DNA from: Mixophyes australis
Taxonomy: Eukaryota; Chordata; Amphibia; Anura; Limnodynastidae
DNA length: 64,000 bases
Reading direction: 5' to 3'
Assembly (NCBI GenBank): GCA_036250195.1
Contig: JAVHZZ010000005.1
Coordinates: 132,457,199-132,521,198 of the forward strand
In this document: positions 57,943-64,000 of the stretch, piece after piece
How the letters are laid out: every line of letters starts with the position of its first letter
Numbering within the stretch: the stretch's first letter is position 1
Program-made: the position numbers and the translations under genes
The notes under the pieces: generated by a model
The model's input: the letters and a program-made list of their open reading frames with translations, nothing else
What the model was told of the DNA's origin: nothing
Database searches by the model: none

Positions 57943-59204
57943 AAGCCTGAGTTTACAAACAAAACACTAGGTGACACCTTTTCAGCTTTGCATTTTCACT
58001 GTAGATTTCTAATATAAAACCAATACTTACAATAAAATCACGATTCATCTTACAGCTTGTTGTGGCAAAGTACAGTCAAGATTTTTTAATTTGCAACGAA
58101 AAAATAAAATAACAAATAACAAAAAAAACAAATCAATACTTCTGCCGTAATGAATGAGCAATCACCACCTCACCATATAGAAACACCACAGAAGTGTGTG
58201 CCACAGGATACTTACCAGACCCAAGTCACCTTGTGCAAACCCAATTTGCCACATTAAAGTTTGTACGGTCAAAACTGTTAGTGACTGTGAAACAGGGAAT
58301 AAAGAGGGGCAAGAAAATAGTGACGTACATTTTGGTTTTGCTAAAAAATTTAAAAAACCCATAGTGAAATCCCTAAGACACCACATCACAGACCACCTCC
58401 TCCTAAATAGTGCAAAACAAAACAAACAAAAGAGTGGTGGCACTCAATACTTACCACACAAACACACCCCAAGCTGCTTATTGAGAAAATGGTGACACCA
58501 ACACCTCTGTCAACTCTATTCTGTTAGTGAGGGGGAGCAGGTAACAAATAGAGGCACAACAATCACAAAAACCAACATTAATGAAGTCTGGATGCAGTCC
58601 CTCTTCAAAGTATACACAGTGCACGAATGTATCTAACTCCAAATGTAAACAAACACTTTACTTCTAACATCCAAAACCCACTCTCTAAAAAAGATTGTAA
58701 ACCCCTTTCAGCACCAATTAAAGTAGCTAAAAACATACAGTATGACTGGGCTATCAAGCTATCCAACACATGGCAATGCTTTGGTAGCGAATTAAACATA
58801 ATTAAGGTTGTCAAAGGTACTGGTCTAAACACATAGAACCAGCATTTGTCCATCTGCATTATCCTCACCCAGACCACTGAAACTCCCAACAGCACTGAAG
58901 TTCCACATAAGCATTTTTAAACACCACTATGATTACAGAATTATCTGCCGGTGAGCACGCCAATGCATTACGATTCCGACATCAGACACAGGTTCATTTA
59001 GAGAGGACCGAGTGAGATTGGTTTGGCATATCAAAGATATTCTTGCATATTTTCATAGTGTAATCAAACTATGGTAAGTGTATGTTTTTTTGTTAATTAA
59101 CAAAATTAGAAAATCGACTTAGATGTTTGTGGTGTGCAAAGATCATGGTTTCATGAGTGTAAGGTTTAAATGTATGCTATAGAACATGTGCACCATTTAG
59201 TGTA

Positions 59205-59268
59205 GACGATAGTGTAGTTGTTTGGTATTCCATCTGTCAATACTAAGGTTATAAGTTTGAGTTCACCA
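59205..59268 (+). other. tRNA-like module 3 in A
   Basis: GATAGTGTAGTTGTTTGG (A-box-like), CAATACTAAGG and AAGTTTGAGTTCACC (B-box-like). Matches B 10303-10376. Confidence 0.5.
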
Positions 59269-59646
59269 GTATACCTTTATTACAAAGTCCAAAAATGACC
59301 TTCTTGTAACTTTCCCCACAATATCTAAAATTCCTTTCAAAGTACGCGATTGCGAATTGTTCGCCCTAACATACGCGCTTATTTATTGGTCTTATTTAAT
59401 TATTACAGCTTTGCGGGGTTTGAAAAATAGACAATTTTGTATGTGTCTAGGTGTAGTACTTTTTTATACGTAAACCTTCAGGTTGGCAAACTCAAATTGT
59501 ATGCAGCTACAACACAGAGAAGCAGCTGGCCAAATAACTTGATTGCAAACACTTTTAGGAATAATCCACAAACATTGTTAGTAGAAAAGTTTTTGTTTTG
59601 CTCAGCATTTCATTCTATGCAATTTCATTCACATATTGTTTTCACC

Positions 59647-59715
59647 ACTTGAACATTGGCGTAGTGTTTAGACAATGCACCTTTGAAAACTTTAAACCTC
59701 AGTTCAATTCCTCCA
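59647..59715 (+). other. tRNA-like module 1 in A
   Basis: TTGGCGTAGTGTTTAGAC (A-box) and CAGTTCAATTCCTCCAC (B-box). Matches B 9402-9475 and C 52478-52548. Confidence 0.5.
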
Positions 59716-60040
59716 CAACACTCTTGTGTCTGTGGAATCAATAATATTCTTCACATATATGTATTGAGTTCCAAAGTGTCTCTGGTGTAAAAGTATGCTT
59801 GCTTTAATTACAAACAAATCAGCCGTGAAAAGTGTCATGTTTACAGGTTTTATTATTAGTAACGTTTGGAAGCTGTTGGGTTAACAAACAGTAGCAAAGA
59901 ACTGCTGACACATCAGACATTTGACATAGCGATTCATTATAATATATTGCGGCTACTAAAAAATTTTTGCTTCGGTTTATAGCGCAATAAAATTTGTTTG
60001 AGCTCCAAGTAAGATTTGGACGGGTCTTATTCAGGATGCT

Positions 60041-60350
60041 GGAATGGGTCTGCAAGTACCTTAGCCATCCATTCCGGCTGCCGGAATGGAGTGCTGAGTG
60101 CATTTCCCATCCATTGCGGGTGTGGAATGCACTCAGCCATCCATTGCGGCTGCCGGAATGGATGGCTGAGTGCATTCAACACCAGGAATGGATGGGGAAT
60201 GCACTCAGCACACCATTCTGGCATACATTAAGGCAGTTAGAACAGATAACTTGAATATATAGGTGGGTTCTCAAATATGGATGGCTGAGTGCATTCCATA
60301 CCCGGAATGGATAGGGAATGCACTCAGCACTCCATTCCGGCAGCCTGAAT
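60041..60350. repeat. Irregular minisatellite of inverted CATTCC/GGAATG motifs (A)
   Basis: Repeats of CCATTCCGGCTGCCGGAATGG and GGAATGCACTCAGC in both orientations, so it can fold into several hairpins. The unit core (CATTCCGGCTGCCGGAATG) also flanks the B minisatellite at 8432-8450. It therefore fills the same slot. Confidence 0.85.
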
Positions 60351-61062
60351 GGAGTGAACTGTATCCATTTTATCAAACAGGGCATCATCACATTGCAGTT
60401 ACAAATAAAGTTGAGTAAATCTTGATTGTTTAAGTGAATAATACACAATATAGTTTAAAACAAATTTAGTTTTTTTTCGTATAAGAATGAAAATGGTTCT
60501 CTCTTTAGGCAAATATTTTGTGACTGGATTCACTGAATAAATGGAAACACATGTAATTGTATGAATACATATATATACATATATATATGTATTCAGTCAG
60601 GGAGTACTGACTGACTGTCTGGCTGGTGATTGCGAAGGAGTTTCATTTCCAGAGGAGTTTAGGAACTATTCACGTGGTAATCTCCTATCCTGGTGGAAGG
60701 AACTGACATCACCTGTGGGCTTTAAGGATCTCTGGATGAGTCATTGTCACAGATAAGCTTGACTTAATTTTATACAATGTACGGGCATTTTATTGTCATG
60801 AATGGATAGGGCATGTTTTTGGATTAAAATATTTTTTATATAAAATGATACTTTCTGCATGTTATGAACACACTACACTATTATTTGCTATTTCCTATTG
60901 AGTCCTAGTATTGGATGGACGCAGAAGACTGAGGTCACTTAAGAAAAATCTGGTAGAAGATCAAAGGGATATTATTATCCAGATAAGCGATTTTACCCTC
61001 TGTTTCTGGTACGAGACCAATTTGGAATATATGGTCACTGTGTTGCTAATTGACGTTATCAC
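60351..61062. other. Unassigned stretch between element A and the hAT element
   Basis: I could not find the right terminal repeat of A. An AT microsatellite (ACATATATATACATATAT) lies at 60565-60592. The stretch from 60900 to 61040 reads like an old retroelement fragment but matches nothing I can name. Confidence 0.35.
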
Positions 61063-61449
61063 TAGAGATGGTCACTGACCCCCGTGTTTTGGTTTTGGAT
61101 TCGGTTTTGGATCTGGATTACCGTCGTGTTTTGGTTTTGGTTTTGGTTTTGCAAAACCGCCATTGCGTGTTTTGGTTTTGGTTTTGGTTTTGTTTGGTTT
61201 TGTTTTGCTATTTTTTTGGAAAATCCATGTTTTTGGGCCTAAATTAACCCAATTTAGTGCTCCAACTGTTTTAGAGACAAGTAATCTAATTGTTGAGGTA
61301 ATAAATCATCCAAAAAAACAGTTTAATTCTTAGTTGGTAGGCCTATTCTACACACAAAACAGATTGTCTTCCTCTCCATCTATGCATATTGGCAATGCAG
61401 CCATCGTCTTTGAATGTATATTACACCCTACACTTATAGTTAAATATGT

Positions 61450-61880
61450 AAAGAAATGGAAAAAGCCAGTTTGGTTTCTGTCTCTCAAGGCCCCCCTCCA
61501 CTTGTATAAAATACCAAAAAATTCAGCCATTATAGACTGTACAATATTAATTGACATGGAGAAAGCCAGTTTGGTTTCTGTCTCTCTAGGCCCCCCTCCA
61601 CTTGTATAAAATACTAAAAAATTCAGCCATTATAGACTGTACAATATTAATTGACATGGAGAAAGACAGTTTGGGTCACTCTGTCTCTCTAGGCCCCCCT
61701 CCACTTGTATAAAATACCAAAAAATTCAGCCATTATAGACTGTACAATATTAATTGACATGGAAAAAGCCAGTTTGGTTTCTGTCTCTCTAGGCCCCCCT
61801 CCACTTGTATAAAATACCCAAAAATTCAGCCATTATAGACTGTACAATATTATGAAAAATGGACAAAGCCAGTTTAGGGT
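61450..61880. repeat. Tandem repeat, about 100-103-bp unit, 4 copies
   Basis: The GGCCCCCCTCCACTTG words recur at 61489, 61589, 61692 and 61792. A partial fifth unit follows without that word. Each unit includes AAAGCCAGTTTGG and GCCATTATAGACTG. It lies downstream of the hAT transposase. Confidence 0.95.
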
Positions 61881-62048
61881 CACTAAGTCTATGACACCCT
61901 ACCCTTAGGGATAAATTGCCCTAACAGCAGCCTTTCAAGATGGTATGTGATATGGAAATGCCACAAGTCCCTTTCCTCTTTGGGGGTAGATTGCACCCTA
62001 CACTTACATAGAAAGTTTTAAAAAGATGTTATCGGCATCATCTTCAGC

Positions 62049-64000
62049 TTAATCCTCACCCTCATCAGTGTGTACGTCATCATCACAGACTATCAATTCA
62101 TCGCCGCTTGAATCCGCCATTAGAGAACAGTCAGTGCTTGGATGTCTTGGATGGTGAAGGCCTTCCTCGTGGAAGATGTAGTTCATTTTTATAAACATCA
62201 TTTTCTCCACATTTTTGGAAAGTAACCTTCTACAGCGATCACTGACTAAGTTCCCTGCTGTGCTGAACACTCGTTCAGAGTACACACTGGAGGGTGGGCA
62301 GCTTAGGTATTGCAGAGCAAGTTTGTACATGGGTTTCCAAATGGCCTGCTTTTCTTCCCAGTAAGGAAAGGGACTGTCTGACATTTCCATATCAACTACC
62401 TCTTGAAAGTAACCCTCCACCATCCTTTGCATGTTTATACTCATATTGGATGGAGTTATGGGCAAAGTGACACATTTTTTTGAAAAATCCTTCAAACCAG
62501 CCCAGATGTTAAATTGTTCTGGTCTGCCCCCTGTGTCTTCCCTGCTTCTTTTTTGGAAATTTAATTTTTTACGAGCAACAGCTTGAGAAAGTGAAGGAGG
62601 ACACGTCGTCAAGCCGAGGCCCAGTTCAGCGGCCAACTTGCTGAGCAATAGCTCCTTGCAAAAGTTCACATCTCGCTCATTACAAGTAAAGACTCAATGT
62701 AGGTTTTAAACCTTGGATCAAGCACAGTGGCCAAAACGTACTGATCCGAGTTCAAGATCTTAATAACTCGAGGATCATTGTGAAGCGAATTAAGTACTTG
62801 ATCGACAAGGCCAACATACTTTGCTGAATTGCTTGCTTTCAGCTCCTCCTTCATTTTCTCAAGCTGCTTTTCCAATAGTCTAATTAAAGGAATGACTTGG
62901 CTCAAACTAGCAGAGTCTGCACTCACCTCACATGTCACAACTTCAAATGGTTTCAGCACCTTGCACAGCACTGAAAGGATTCCCCACTGTGCAAGAGTGA
63001 AATACATCCTCCCTCCTTTCCCAATGTCATGACTTGTGCAATATGCTTGGATGGCTTTGTGCTGTTCCTCCATCCTCTGAAGCATGTACAGGGTGGAATT
63101 CCACCGAGTTACCACCTCTTGCTTAAGTTGGTGGCAGGGCAAGTTAAACTGCTCTTGGAGCTGCTGTAATCTCCTACATGCTGTGGCTGAATGCCTGAAA
63201 TGGCCTGAAATTTTACGGGCCACCGAAAGCATCTCCTGCACCTCACGGTTATTTCGTAGGAAGCTCTGCACCACCAAGTTTGATGGTGTGAGCAAAACAG
63301 GGAATATGTTGGAAATCACCCAGCTGTAATGCTCGCACTATATTGTTGGCGTTATCTAAAATGACATACCCTGGGGAGAGTCCGAGTGGTATAAGCCATG
63401 CATCAATCACATGTCTCAGTTTGCGTAACAAATTGTCAGCCGTATGCCTGTTAGTGAAGCCGGTGATATAAAGAGTGGCCTGCCTGTGACAAATGTTACG
63501 TAGTGGTGTACATGCTGCTGCTGTTCCTGCTGGTGAAGGTGAATGACCAACCCAGTGGGCTGTCACAGTCATATAGTCTTTGGTTTGGCCACTTCCACTT
63601 GTCCACATATCTGTGGTTAAGTGAACAGTGGGCAGAATGGCATTTTTCAGCGCAATCTCTACATTTTTACACACTTTTTGGTATAGTTGTGGAATAGCTT
63701 TACGGGAGAAATGGTGTCGCGATGGAATTCTGTAACGCGGACACAAAACCTCAATTAACTGTGAAAAACCAGCTGCGTTTATTGTGGAGATTGGACGCAG
63801 ATCTAACACTAACATTGCAGCCATGGCGTCTGTGATTCGCTTGGCGACTGGGTGACTGCTGTCATATTTGCTTCCCCTCGCAAATGATTGTTTCACAGTT
63901 AATTGCTGAAATGTAGGACTGCTCATTTTATTAACCTGCCTCTGGGATGACGATTCACCCCCAGCAGCAGCAACAGCAGCAGCAGGACTAATGCTTTCTT
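62049..64000 (-). pseudogene. hAT transposase (ZBED-like), frameshifted, 5' end outside window
   Basis: Three consecutive frames on the minus strand: 63926-63249 (open further upstream to the window edge, with an Ala/Gly/Ser-rich linker), 63319-62666 and 62669-62049. Visible landmarks are TTDMWTS (hAT catalytic-core Asp region), VVTRWNSTLYML (typical hAT motif), the helical insertion domain, and the C-terminal dimerisation region with L-S-C-P-P-S-S-V-Y-S-E-R-V-F-S-T-A-G (about 62320-62250). The frame changes near 63280 and near 62680 are single shifts. hAT transposases cut their element out and paste it with an 8-bp duplication. A BED zinc finger, if present, would be beyond 64000. Not functional as it stands. 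Confidence 0.9.

Larger units (their letters stand above)
57943..60040. other. A: upstream region of the transposase, with tRNA-like modules
   Basis: No gene that I can support. The segment near 59340-59400 matches B 10170-10225. The two tRNA-like modules (59205-59268 and 59647-59715) match B modules 3 and 1. Words at 59490-59600 match C 52130-52200. Open frames 58196-58495 and 58605-58895 show no recognisable domain. Confidence 0.5.
61063..64000 (-). mobile_element. hAT element (3' side), runs off the window
   Basis: It starts at TAGAGATGGTCACTGACC (hAT-type YARNG end), followed by GTTTTGG-rich subterminal repeats (61079-61210), a tandem array (61450-61880) and the transposase gene on the minus strand. 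The other end lies beyond 64000. The GTTTTGG-rich end is a pattern I know from frog hAT repeats (memory only). Confidence 0.8.

Overview
This window looks like repeat-rich vertebrate nuclear DNA, most likely from an anuran amphibian. That guess rests on spliced genes with GT-AG introns, MLV-like proviruses, and MITE types I associate with frog genomes (memory, not a search). I see no ordinary host gene. Nearly everything is transposable elements nested inside one another, and the nesting can be read from target-site duplications (TSDs).

Layout. (1) The outermost element, A, is an old giant PIF/Harbinger-like transposon (1-2223 and 56663 to about 60360). It carries a broken HARBI1-like transposase. 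(2) Provirus ERV2 (plus strand, 2224-56662, TSD AGGG) landed in A's transposase gene. (3) Provirus ERV1 (minus strand, 3366-27601, TSD GCGA) landed in the 5' leader of ERV2. (4) Giant Harbinger-like element B (7632-23704, 16,073 bp, TSD CTG) landed in ERV1 between protease and reverse transcriptase. (5) A second giant copy, C (33622-53760, TSD TAT), landed in the integrase region of ERV2. (6) A third, young provirus, ERV3 (43125-51514, TSD TGTG), landed in C. MITEs lie within A, B and the ERV2 gag. After position 61063 a separate hAT element with a frameshifted transposase runs off the window end.

The giant Harbinger family is the most interesting part. B and C share 41-bp-class terminal inverted repeats starting GGGCCYGATTCATC, 3-bp TSDs, a subterminal minisatellite, several tRNA-like modules at matching positions, a small two-exon transcript unit of unknown function, and an acidic-repeat Myb-like gene with three exons. 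B also has a divergent three-exon Myb/SANT-like gene. A has the transposase that B and C lack. Together they suggest a family whose full form has a DDE transposase plus two Myb-type DNA-binding partners plus unknown cargo.

The proviruses are simple MLV-type (class I): a tRNA-Pro-like primer site, a myristoylation-type Gag start, an in-frame UAG between Gag and Pro in a readthrough-like context, a YVDD reverse transcriptase, and an Env with a CxxC motif. ERV1 and ERV2 are defective. ERV3 has almost identical LTRs and an intact 554-aa Gag but only scraps of pol and env, so it probably moved with enzymes supplied by another provirus.
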